A model generated the notes under the pieces. It was given only the letters and a program-made list of their open reading frames with translations. It was not told the origin of the DNA and did not search any database. Source: Puniceicoccales bacterium (GTDB lineage Bacteria; Verrucomicrobiota; Verrucomicrobiia; Opitutales; JAIRKQ01). From it: DNA of 8,871 nucleotides. The stretch spans positions 1-8,871 of the forward strand of contig JAITOW010000035.1 of the NCBI GenBank assembly GCA_031289835.1, read 5' to 3'. Positions 1 through 6,893 of the stretch are shown piece by piece. Positions within the stretch are counted from its first letter, which is position 1, and every line of letters begins with the position of its first letter. Made by a program: the position numbers and the translations under genes.

Positions 1-278
1 ATGACCGGACCGGAAGTCACCCGCACATTCGAATTCATTTCACTTCCGAGAATCATGGCCAGCGTGGTCTTGCCCAGTCCAGGCGGCCCACAAAACAAAA
101 TGTGGCTGAGTGCCTCTCCGCGCTTAACTGCGGCGCCGGTCATAATTTTTAGACGTTCGACGGTTTTGTTTTGTCCAACAAAATCCAAAAAATCATGGGG
201 ACGCAGCGTCTGTTCACGCTCGTCGTTCGAAGCCTGATTTAAGATCTGTGGCACACTACCTTTCGCACTATCGCTCAT
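1..278 (-). CDS. ruvB: Holliday junction branch-migration helicase RuvB, N-terminal part
   Basis: RuvB is the hexameric AAA+ motor that, with RuvA, drives branch migration of Holliday junctions in recombination and repair. The 92 codons present start MSDSAKGSVPQ at the ATG at 278. Seen: the family N-terminal motif LRPHDFLDFVGQ (residues 25-36), then KRGEALSHILFCGPPGLGKTT with the Walker A loop at 64-72 (Lys70), then VRVTSGPV, which in RuvB leads into the Walker A-to-B segment. The gene continues past the left edge, so Walker B, sensors and the winged-helix domain are not visible. A weak GGTGTAGG precedes the ATG, and a good promoter lies at 323-352. It is downstream of rho in the same direction, so readthrough from rho is possible. 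Identification is secure from motif order; only the truncation limits it. Confidence 0.95.
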   Translation of the reverse strand, partial: MSDSAKGSVPQILNQASNDEREQTLRPHDFLDFVGQNKTVERLKIMTGAAVKRGEALSHILFCGPPGLGKTTLAMILGSEMNSNVRVTSGPV

Positions 279-322
279 TCCTACACCCCAAACAAGTAGT
301 AACTAACGAAAACAAAACAAGA

Positions 323-352
323 ATTTTATTCGAAGGCCGTCGATTATGCCAA
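323..352 (-). promoter_or_regulatory. Putative sigma70 promoter for ruvB
   Basis: On the minus strand TTGGCA (352-347) and TAAAAT (328-323) are separated by 18 bp, each matching 5 of 6 consensus bases. The expected start near 316 would give a leader of about 38 nt before the ruvB ATG at 278. The element lies in the 127-bp spacer between ruvB and the oppositely oriented tRNA gene. No experimental support is visible. Confidence 0.5.
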
Positions 353-405
353 ACTCCACACTTGCTGCTTGGATTATTTTTTTAAGCTGATATTCAACGT
401 GAAAT

Positions 406-482
<77 letters not shown>

Positions 483-497
483 GGGCAATGAAGTACG

Positions 498-2327
498 CTA
501 GCGATTTATGTTCAGAAGAAATTCGGTGTTAGTTTTTGTCTGGCGAATGCGTTGAATAAGCATCTCCATGGACTCGACCGCCGGAAGTCCTTTCATCGCA
601 CGGCGCAGGGCGTAGATCTTTTCGAGCTCGTCGGGATGGTACAATAATTCCTCCTTGCGCGTGCCACTTTTTTCAATGTTAATCGCCGGGAACATGCGCT
701 TTTCGACCAACGAGCGATCGAGGTGAAGCTCCATGTTTCCAGTTCCCTTGAACTCTTCGAAGATCACTTCATCCATTTTGCTCCCAGTCTCAACAAGTGC
801 GGTGGCTAAAATGGTCAAACTGCCACCGCCTTCGATGTTGCGTGCGGATCCAAAAAATCGCTTTGGAGCTTGCAAAGCATTGGCGTCAACCCCACCGGAT
901 AAAAGTTTTCCGCTGCTCGGTTGCTCCGTGTTGTGCGCACGCGCCAGCCTTGTTATTGAGTCGAGTAATATTACGACATGCTGCCCGGCTTCAACCTTTC
1001 TGCGGGCCTTGTCGATCACCATATCGGCGGCATGCACGTGATTATCACTCGATTCATCGAACGTGGAGCTAATTATTTCAGCGCTAGTTACTTGGCGACG
1101 AAAATCCGTCACTTCTTCGGGGCGCTCGTCAATCAGCAATATGACCAAATTTACGTCCGGACGGTTCATCGAAATAGCATTGGCGATCCCTTGGAGGAGT
1201 ACGGTTTTACCAGTGCGAGGAGGCGCTACAATGAGCCCGCGCTGACCAAGCCCGATCGGGCTTAATAGATCCACAATGCGCATGGAATGGTTGCTCCACG
1301 AAACATTTTCGTTTGTTTCCAAAAATAAGCGTTCGGTGGGATAATAGGGCAACAGGTCCTTAAACTTCGGCAAATCGTAGACATCCCCCGGCGCTCCACC
1401 CATCACATCCTTTATTTTAACGGCAAATGGACACGTGGAATTCTGAATCTGCGGATGCAGGTAAGCGGTAATTTCCTGGCCACGGCGCAAACCATACCTT
1501 TGAATGAACAACTTCGATACAAATGCGCTTTGCGGCTTGATTCTGTAGTTGTCGCTTTCGTAGACAATCAGCCCATCGCCACCCTCGATCGATTCCAAAA
1601 CACCGCGTACGGTAATCGGCCGCTTGTCCACAAAAACCGCATTGGTGAGGATATCGAGGATGCGCGAACTCGGCGCCCGCCTAATATCATCCATCTCCAC
1701 ATCATCCACCTCTTCGAGAGAGCCCTGAAATGCACCAATGTCGTTCAAAAGTTGAGCGGCACTTTTGGAAGAATACTCGTTAAATTTGAACTCCTCCTTC
1801 GAAAGATCGATATTACTTTGCGCCAATTCATCCAGTCTGTCGATCGATTCAAAGCACTCGAGACCCTTCATCTGTCCGGTGCTGAATTGCCCAATGCGTA
1901 TCATCTTTACAAACCTCTGCCGATTATTACCCTGGCGGCCATGCTGCTGATTTTGAGGGCGATTATCATGCCGCTGATTCTGGGAACTGCGGCGGTTATT
2001 GTTCCTGTACCTATTATCCCCTCGCACTGAGTACTCCCGCGCGCTATCAGCGGTGGTCGCCGGTGGAGCTATCGCACCCGCCTCGGGAACTACAACCGTT
2101 GAGGACGGGTGCCATTCCTCCCGCGGCGCCGGCATTTCATCGCGGTAGGAATAGGACAATTCAGCATCGGACGATTCCATTGAAAATTTTTCGGGAACAT
2201 CGGCCTGAAAATTTTCCATTTCATTTTCTTTCTTCTTCGTGGATGTGCGCCTTTGGCGAGTACGCACCTGCTTTTTAACCGCGTCAACTTGCTGAGAAAC
2301 AACACTCACGTTCAATTCATTTTCCAT
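498..2327 (-). CDS. rho: Transcription termination factor Rho with long disordered N-terminal insertion
   Basis: Rho is the hexameric RNA-dependent ATPase/translocase that terminates transcription. With the ATG at 2327 it has 609 residues, against about 420 in E. coli. The first ~140 residues are low-complexity: Lys/Arg-rich at 18-33, acidic in the middle, then Asn/Arg/Gln-rich at 103-139. Conserved domains follow: the RNA-binding CSD-like region ~219-312 (RRAPSSRILDIL, VRGVLE, YGLRRGQEI), P-loop APPRTGKT at 368-375, LLIDERPEEVTDFRR (397-411), Walker B VVILLDS (451-457), and the Q/R-loop region SGGVDANALQAPKRFFGSAR (477-496). An in-frame TTG at 2429 would add 34 mostly hydrophobic residues, atypical for Rho; AAGG 11 nt upstream of ATG 2327 supports the shorter form. 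It follows the NuoM-like gene in the same direction. Confidence 0.93.
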   Translation of the reverse strand: MENELNVSVVSQQVDAVKKQVRTRQRRTSTKKKENEMENFQADVPEKFSMESSDAELSYSYRDEMPAPREEWHPSSTVVVPEAGAIAPPATTADSAREYSVRGDNRYRNNNRRSSQNQRHDNRPQNQQHGRQGNNRQRFVKMIRIGQFSTGQMKGLECFESIDRLDELAQSNIDLSKEEFKFNEYSSKSAAQLLNDIGAFQGSLEEVDDVEMDDIRRAPSSRILDILTNAVFVDKRPITVRGVLESIEGGDGLIVYESDNYRIKPQSAFVSKLFIQRYGLRRGQEITAYLHPQIQNSTCPFAVKIKDVMGGAPGDVYDLPKFKDLLPYYPTERLFLETNENVSWSNHSMRIVDLLSPIGLGQRGLIVAPPRTGKTVLLQGIANAISMNRPDVNLVILLIDERPEEVTDFRRQVTSAEIISSTFDESSDNHVHAADMVIDKARRKVEAGQHVVILLDSITRLARAHNTEQPSSGKLLSGGVDANALQAPKRFFGSARNIEGGGSLTILATALVETGSKMDEVIFEEFKGTGNMELHLDRSLVEKRMFPAINIEKSGTRKEELLYHPDELEKIYALRRAMKGLPAVESMEMLIQRIRQTKTNTEFLLNINR

Positions 2328-2505
2328 GCGAATTTTAACCTTATCTATGCTACCAATACCCCATAATCCAAAGGGGATGGCAAAAACAAAAAGCATCCAA
2401 CAAAACGGTGGTACTAACCCACCAAACAAGCGTCAAAATGTAGCGTCTTACCCAGTTGTCGAGCATTTTGTGCAAAAATTTTTAAACAAAACAAAAAATA
2501 TTTAT

Positions 2506-3651
2506 CTAATCCTCTTCCTCTTCGGAAGGGTAGAAAAGAGAAATTACGAAACCGAAAAAAGCAAAATTCTGGATAAAAGAAATAAAACTGACTGCAACAT
2601 ACAACGAAGATGGATGCCAATCGCGGCGATAATGACCACCCTTGCCTGTATAAATGGAAATTGAATGTACCGCGAGTACTATAAATGCCATGACGGTGAT
2701 ATTTCCGCGCCATTTTCTAAAATAGGAACGTAAATCAACCACGTCTTCACGCTGCCAATACCTCTGCGCTTCAACTAAAATTATGATTAATATTGCATAT
2801 GAAATACTTTGTGCCACCAATAGAAAACCCCAACGCACTTTCTCAAAACAATGAAATAACAGCCAAAGGGGGCCGTTTCCACAGCAAACCACGTATCCCC
2901 CAAAACCCCGCAATCCACATCTCACGAGATATATAGTTGGCACAAATAGACAACCTACAACTCCTAAAACCTTGGATATCGTTTCAAGAAATTGATAGTT
3001 TTCCAAAGAGACTTTTCGGAAAAATTGTAGAGTAAAAATCCACACAACTGGGCGGAAAAACAGTAGAAATGTAACTATTAAGCACGAAGGTGCATGCATA
3101 AAAAAATGTTCAATCCAGCCGTGAAAGGGATAGGTGGAACTAAAAATGCACAACGAAATTAGCTGCAATGACAAGCTAAGTCGCGATTGGGGCACACAGC
3201 ATTCAGCGCAATAAAACAGAAAAATTCCAACGATATAGTAGACAAGAAATTTCTTTGCGGCAAAGTCGGAGTCAAATGTGCCAAATTTACGCGTAATAGC
3301 CCAGCCAACCAACGCAAAAATTCCGGCACAATAGGGCAAAGTCGCAATCCCCATTTTAAACGTTACACATGAGCAAATGGCCAAAATTATGCTCGCCGTT
3401 AAACATATGATTTTCGCGCAACTTTGACTTTTGAGCACCGGCTGGACAAAAAGTGAAAAGCCAGTACTTAGCCAAGTTTTTATCTTGATCATCAACTTAC
3501 AAATGCCGTATTTAACCCACAGGAAGACAAATATTAGCATCGCTAAAATTAGGCGTTCGCCAACGAAACGAACGAGTATACGATCGATGAAATCGCAACA
3601 TTGTATAATGCTCTTCAAAATTTGTGATATGAGTTGTTCTATCACAGTCAT
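2506..3651 (-). CDS. Multi-spanning membrane protein, possibly a degenerate NuoM/MrpD-like antiporter subunit
   Basis: A 381-residue, strongly hydrophobic protein with roughly 9 or 10 predicted membrane segments and an acidic tail (SEEEED). I do not recognise a close family. Its middle resembles, in order, the proton-antiporter module of NuoM/MrpD: PFHGW at 175-179 and HAP at 186-188 (family P-hyd-H-x-W...AP), LLFFR ending at Arg200 where the family has a channel lysine, LGVVG at 229-233, LRGFGGY at 247-253 (family IKRLIAY), AQSIS at 280-284 (family AHGLS), and TGKGG at 335-339. The family is usually ~500 residues with 14 helices, so this one is short. Its ATG overlaps the mgtE stop codon by 4 bp (ATGA), with AAGG 9 nt before it, so translation is probably coupled to mgtE. 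The membrane-protein call is firm; the family link is my inference from motifs recalled from memory. Confidence 0.6.
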   Translation of the reverse strand: MTVIEQLISQILKSIIQCCDFIDRILVRFVGERLILAMLIFVFLWVKYGICKLMIKIKTWLSTGFSLFVQPVLKSQSCAKIICLTASIILAICSCVTFKMGIATLPYCAGIFALVGWAITRKFGTFDSDFAAKKFLVYYIVGIFLFYCAECCVPQSRLSLSLQLISLCIFSSTYPFHGWIEHFFMHAPSCLIVTFLLFFRPVVWIFTLQFFRKVSLENYQFLETISKVLGVVGCLFVPTIYLVRCGLRGFGGYVVCCGNGPLWLLFHCFEKVRWGFLLVAQSISYAILIIILVEAQRYWQREDVVDLRSYFRKWRGNITVMAFIVLAVHSISIYTGKGGHYRRDWHPSSLYVAVSFISFIQNFAFFGFVISLFYPSEEEED

Positions 3652-5027
3652 AGTAATAACCTTGACCCGATACTGAGAAAAATAAGCATTCCCACACTAT
3701 CTGTCACCATCGTTAAAAATATGTAAGAACTTTGCGCCGGGTCACATTTTATGCGCTTAAGGAATATGGGAATAAACGCTCCGACCAGACCCGAAAGGGA
3801 CATGTTGGCGATCATAGATATAAAAACCACCAGGCCAACCATGCCGTTGCGGGCCCACAAACCCGTTATGAGAGCCGCAATCGTGCCGATGAGCAAACCA
3901 TTGAGCATTCCCTTGAACGTTTCCCTTAGCAAAATTCCGCCGGAGTCACCGGGGTGATACTCTCCGAGTGCGAAACTGCGAATGGAAATGGCCAATGTTT
4001 GTGCCCCGGAATTCCCTCCAAGGGAAGCCACAAGGTTCATAAATACCGCCAAAATTGTAAATTCGGAAATCTTTGCCTCAAACAGTGAGATTACGCGCGA
4101 GGTAAAAAATGCGATAAATAGGTTAATTATCAGCCAAGGTGTCCGCCGGACCGTGCTGTATATTATGCCGTCGTGGATCGTCTCATCGCCACCGGCACCG
4201 TGCAATTTTTGAATGTCCTCCGTTGCTTCTTCCTGGATGATGTCGATGACGTCGTCGTGGGTGATGACACCGATCAAACATCCCTGGCTGTCGATTACGG
4301 GGAGCGTATTGTGATGAAACTGCGTCATCATCTTAGCAGCCAACTCCTTATCCTGCTCCGCCGTACAAATACCCTCAATCGTCGCACACATTATATCCGA
4401 AATCTTTTTGTTCGAAGCGGTCCATAGGAGCTTGTTTATGCTAAGTACACCAACCAGATGATTTTTAGTGTCTACGACATATATATTTTCGATGTTTTCG
4501 CCGCTATCCCGGCTTTTGCGCAGGTGCTGTATCGCCTCGTCACAGGTCATATCATCGCACACGGAGATAACGCATGGAGTCATCACGCCACCGGCTGTAT
4601 CCGGATCGTAGGTCAGCAAGTCGCGCAAAACATCGGCATCTCCCTTCGGCATCTTGGACAAAAGTCGCTCACGGTCATCATCATCCAATTCACGTAGCAA
4701 ACCTGCGGCGTCATCCGGTTCAAGGGCCCGTAAGATTTTGATCGCCCTGGAATCGCGCATTTCGGAGATAATTTCGGCGGAATCCTCGGCATTCATCTCT
4801 GCCAACACGTCGGAAGCGTCTTCCTCCGACAGCTTCTTCAAAACTTTCTGCCTATCCTCCGGAGACAAGCGTTCCAGCAACGACCCCACCTCATAGGGCG
4901 AAGTACGCGACAGTTTTGCGGCATTAAGATTTTTGAACTCGTTATCAGCACAATCGCGCAACTCCTCGAAAGTATACTGGTTTAGCTCCTTCTTTGGAAC
5001 ATTTTTTTGCCTGTTATCTTCGCGCAT
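3648..5027 (-). CDS. mgtE: Magnesium channel/transporter MgtE
   Basis: MgtE forms a homodimeric inner-membrane Mg2+ channel gated by cytosolic Mg2+. All parts are present in 459 residues: an N-terminal helical domain rich in Asp/Glu (~40-140), a CBS pair (~150-205 and ~212-268) beginning after the family motif YDPDTAGGVMTP (140-151), a plug helix (~270-292), and five membrane helices (~296-457). Channel signatures are MNLVASLGGNSGAQT (330-344), PIFLKRIKCDP (420-430) and TDSVG (442-446). Asp443 corresponds to the pore aspartate D432 of the Thermus enzyme. The acidic N domain is the known Mg2+ sensor. The start at 5027 has only a weak GTGGA upstream. It is the first gene of a coupled pair with the membrane protein starting at 3651. 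Confidence 0.96.
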   Translation of the reverse strand: MREDNRQKNVPKKELNQYTFEELRDCADNEFKNLNAAKLSRTSPYEVGSLLERLSPEDRQKVLKKLSEEDASDVLAEMNAEDSAEIISEMRDSRAIKILRALEPDDAAGLLRELDDDDRERLLSKMPKGDADVLRDLLTYDPDTAGGVMTPCVISVCDDMTCDEAIQHLRKSRDSGENIENIYVVDTKNHLVGVLSINKLLWTASNKKISDIMCATIEGICTAEQDKELAAKMMTQFHHNTLPVIDSQGCLIGVITHDDVIDIIQEEATEDIQKLHGAGGDETIHDGIIYSTVRRTPWLIINLFIAFFTSRVISLFEAKISEFTILAVFMNLVASLGGNSGAQTLAISIRSFALGEYHPGDSGGILLRETFKGMLNGLLIGTIAALITGLWARNGMVGLVVFISMIANMSLSGLVGAFIPIFLKRIKCDPAQSSYIFLTMVTDSVGMLIFLSIGSRLLL

Positions 5028-5069
5028 GATCCACTAAATAAACATTTTTTACATAGTCTTACTTGAGTT

Positions 5070-5098
5070 TAAATACTGCTTTTCTAAAAAAAAATCAA
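5070..5098 (-). promoter_or_regulatory. Possible promoter for mgtE
   Basis: On the minus strand TTGATT (5098-5093) and TATTTA (5075-5070) are 17 bp apart, giving a start near 5063 and a leader of about 36 nt. The -10 is only a moderate match, and the AT-rich spacer also holds TATAAA at 5170-5165 without a convincing -35. This is a candidate only. Confidence 0.28.
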
Positions 5099-5188
5099 GA
5101 ACAATTAACTTAAATTTTGTATTTTGTAAAAACGAAAGACATGCGCCCGCCGCAATTTCTAAAATTTATACGGGGATCAAAACAAATT

Positions 5189-5259
5189 AAAAAAGGGTAA
5201 AAATTTTCCGTCTCCCTTCGGACCAGACGGCTATCCCGCGCCTTACGATGATTTTTACC
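5189..5259 (-). ncRNA. Candidate structured RNA or terminator between marC and mgtE
   Basis: Within the 307-bp gene-free spacer 5028-5334, the minus strand can fold as an outer helix GGUAAAAAU (5259-5251) with AUUUUUACC (5204-5196), 9 bp, directly followed by CUUUUUU (5195-5189). Inside, CCGUCU (5230-5225) pairs with AGACGG (5213-5208), stacked on UCC/GGG closed by a GAA loop. A competing GGC/GCC pairing (5242-5240 with 5231-5229) is possible. It could be the terminator of marC, a small RNA, or an mgtE leader. It does not match the M-box, fluoride, guanidine-I or SRP RNA motifs I know. A TTGTCA-16-TACAAA element at 5297-5324 could be its own promoter. The fold is visible; function is unknown. 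Confidence 0.4.
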
Positions 5260-5334
5260 ACTAGTTTTCACACCCACTTTCTATTTTGCATAAATTTTGT
5301 ATTTTTTTAGAATCAGCTGACAACCTCCACCCTA

Positions 5335-6027
5335 CTAAGTCCTGTTAACGGCGGCAACTTGAGAAACTTGAGACTGCTTCGGCCACAAGCCAAGATCCTC
5401 ACTCTTAATCCCGTTTATGAACATTTCGACTGCCAAAGCCGCCAAAATTAACCCGGACAACCTGTAACTAAGCTTGAGGATGATGGGAGTTAACCACTTA
5501 GCACCGCGAGATGACATCGCCAGGAGCAGGTATAAAACCCAAATAACGAGAGCAACTGCAACGCCTCCTCCGATAAACTCAAGCCAATTCGACGCCTTTG
5601 CCTGTTGGGCAATGGCATTCGTTATGACACAGGGACCCCCAATAAGCGGCACTCCAAGCGGTGTTATTGCAATATCTTTTTTCTTTTTCGCGGGAGCTTT
5701 CGAATCATTCAATTCTCCTTCCGTTACACATTCGTCAGGATTTTGCGCCCGAAGCATTTCGAGCCCAAGCAAAAATATCAACACACCGCCGGCTATGCAA
5801 AATGAACCCACCGATATTCCGAAAAATTCAAAAATTTTCCCCCCAAATACGACAAAAAATTCGACCACCCCAAGGGCAACCAAACAACTCGTCTTGGCCG
5901 TTCGCAAACGTTCCTCCACGCTATAGGAAGAAGTCATGCTAACAAAAAGCGCAACAATTGCCAACGGAACCATGACAACAAACATTGTCATGAAATATTG
6001 AATACTAAACTGAATGGCGTCTAAAAT
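5335..6027 (-). CDS. MarC-family integral membrane protein, probable ATT start
   Basis: A six-helix inner-membrane protein of the MarC family (Pfam PF01914), whose function is unclear despite the 'multiple antibiotic resistance' name. Helix-rich segments, the signature PLGVPLIGGPCVIT (family PLAIPLIAGPGAIT) and a Lys-rich loop KAPAKKKKD fit the family. The usual N-P-x-G of the first helix is changed to VPLAIV. The ATG at 5991 has no ribosome binding site and would cut into the first helix. Extending upstream in frame, an ATT at 6027 lies 7 nt after a perfect AGGAGG and gives 230 residues beginning I/M-LDAIQFSIQYFM, as MarC proteins usually begin. I therefore place the start there. No ATG, GTG or TTG exists in frame between the AGGAGG and 5991. 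radC lies upstream in the same direction, 89 bp away. Confidence 0.82.
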   Translation of the reverse strand: MLDAIQFSIQYFMTMFVVMVPLAIVALFVSMTSSYSVEERLRTAKTSCLVALGVVEFFVVFGGKIFEFFGISVGSFCIAGGVLIFLLGLEMLRAQNPDECVTEGELNDSKAPAKKKKDIAITPLGVPLIGGPCVITNAIAQQAKASNWLEFIGGGVAVALVIWVLYLLLAMSSRGAKWLTPIILKLSYRLSGLILAALAVEMFINGIKSEDLGLWPKQSQVSQVAAVNRT

Positions 6028-6034
6028 CGTAAGT

Positions 6035-6040
6035 CCTCCT
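6035..6040 (-). promoter_or_regulatory. Strong Shine-Dalgarno that decides the marC start
   Basis: The minus strand reads AGGAGG here, followed by ACTTACG and then ATT (6027-6025) in the marC frame. It is the best ribosome binding site in the window. An 8-codon ORF (ATG at 6047, MDEEDLRF, TAG ending at 6021) runs across it in another frame but has no ribosome binding site of its own. Confidence 0.6.
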
Positions 6041-6116
6041 CGTCCATGTAAAAGGAAAAATTTAAATTAAAAAGTCAATGACAAATCTTTTAATTAATTT
6101 TTCACAAACCCCAAAG

Positions 6117-6806
6117 CTATATGACTAGGCCGTGATCGCGAAATGAAAATTCGTCGACTTTGGAGATGATAATGTGGTCAACCAGAGTTATTCCCAGCAA
6201 TTCGGCCGCGGCCTTAGCCTTCCTGGTGATACATTCGTCGATGTCGGATGGACGAGCATCTCCACAGGGATGGTTATGGGCGAAAATTATGCAACTGGCA
6301 TGCCTACTGAGTGCTATTTCTAAAATTTTTCGCAGATCCACATGGACGCAACTGGCACTCCCACGCCCAATTTCCTCAATTCCGTCCTTCAACAGGCACA
6401 AATCTGCATCCAGGTAGGCCACTTCGAAAATCTCAAAACATAGGCCTCGCATGCGATTTTTCCAAAATTTTATTAACTCGCCGCTCTCGTCCAACCTTTG
6501 ATTCTTCTCAACGCGTTCCCTCAAATACAAATCCGTCGACGCCCTTACAATTTTTATCGCCACGGCCGCCACTTCCCCGATGCCCTCAACCGACTTAAGC
6601 TCACTTAAATCGGCGTCAAATACGCCACCAATGCTCCCAAACTTGCGCAGTAACATCTTAGCCTGCTTCTTAACATCACGCCGTTGGATGCAAAGTGTTA
6701 GAATTAGCTCAACAATTTCATGATCTGCGAACCCGCAAAAACCACCTTTCAAAAAGCGTTCCCGTAGACGTTTTCTGTGACCCTCATGTTCTTTGCCCGG
6801 CATCAT
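6117..6806 (-). CDS. radC: RadC-family JAB/MPN-domain protein
   Basis: A 229-residue protein of the UPF0758/RadC family. It was named for a repair phenotype later questioned in E. coli; the precise role is unknown. The N-terminal helical region has EGHRKRLRERFLKGG (8-22) and DHEIVELIL, then a helix-hairpin-helix KSVEGIGEVAAVAIK (71-85). The C-terminal JAB metalloprotease-like domain carries the zinc motif HNHPCGDARPSDID (177-190) with His177, His179, Ser187 and Asp190 intact, and ends in DHIIISKVDEFSFRDHGL. Length and order are normal. Two adjacent ATGs (6806 and 6803) are possible; neither has a Shine-Dalgarno. It diverges from the chaperone gene across an 87-bp spacer and is followed by marC. 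Confidence 0.93.
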   Translation of the reverse strand: MMPGKEHEGHRKRLRERFLKGGFCGFADHEIVELILTLCIQRRDVKKQAKMLLRKFGSIGGVFDADLSELKSVEGIGEVAAVAIKIVRASTDLYLRERVEKNQRLDESGELIKFWKNRMRGLCFEIFEVAYLDADLCLLKDGIEEIGRGSASCVHVDLRKILEIALSRHASCIIFAHNHPCGDARPSDIDECITRKAKAAAELLGITLVDHIIISKVDEFSFRDHGLVI

Positions 6807-6836
6807 TTTTTACAAAACTACAATCACAAGACTTAT

Positions 6837-6865
6837 TTGCCCACAAGAACTTTGTGCTTTACTAT
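6837..6865 (+). promoter_or_regulatory. Putative promoter and dyad for the chaperone operon
   Basis: TTGCCC (6837-6842) and TACTAT (6860-6865) are 17 bp apart, each matching 4 of 6 consensus bases. The start would be near 6872, some 20 nt before the ATG at 6894. The spacer contains the dyad CACAA-GAACT-TTGTG (6842-6856), and CACAAG also occurs at 6825-6830, so an operator is possible. Confidence 0.38.
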
Positions 6866-6893
6866 GGGAATTTTTTTCGTAAAGTCTCCCACC

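Noticed and set aside
1455..2030. A 191-residue open frame on the plus strand within rho
   Set aside because: It is antisense to conserved Rho codons and its translation resembles no protein; a shadow frame.
498..2429. Using the longest open frame, from TTG 2429, as the rho start
   Set aside because: It adds a hydrophobic segment foreign to Rho, uses a rarer start without a ribosome binding site, and ATG 2327 has AAGG upstream.
2456..2505. A terminator between the NuoM-like gene and rho, from the AAAAATTTTT palindrome
   Set aside because: The stem is purely A/T with no GC core, so it would not form a stable intrinsic terminator.
5189..5259. Guanidine-I (ykkC) riboswitch or SRP RNA, from the minus-strand CUGGUCCGA and GGUCCGAAGG strings
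   Set aside because: The guanidine-I partner motif CUAGGGUUCCG and the GAGAG that follows CUGGUCCGA are absent. The SRP helix-8 core (GGUCCGGAAGGAAGCAG) is not matched past the first few bases.
6777..6893. An upstream start for the chaperone at ATG 6777 or 6864
   Set aside because: The added residues do not fit the CesT fold. The 6777 start lies inside divergent radC, and 6864 overlaps the proposed -10.
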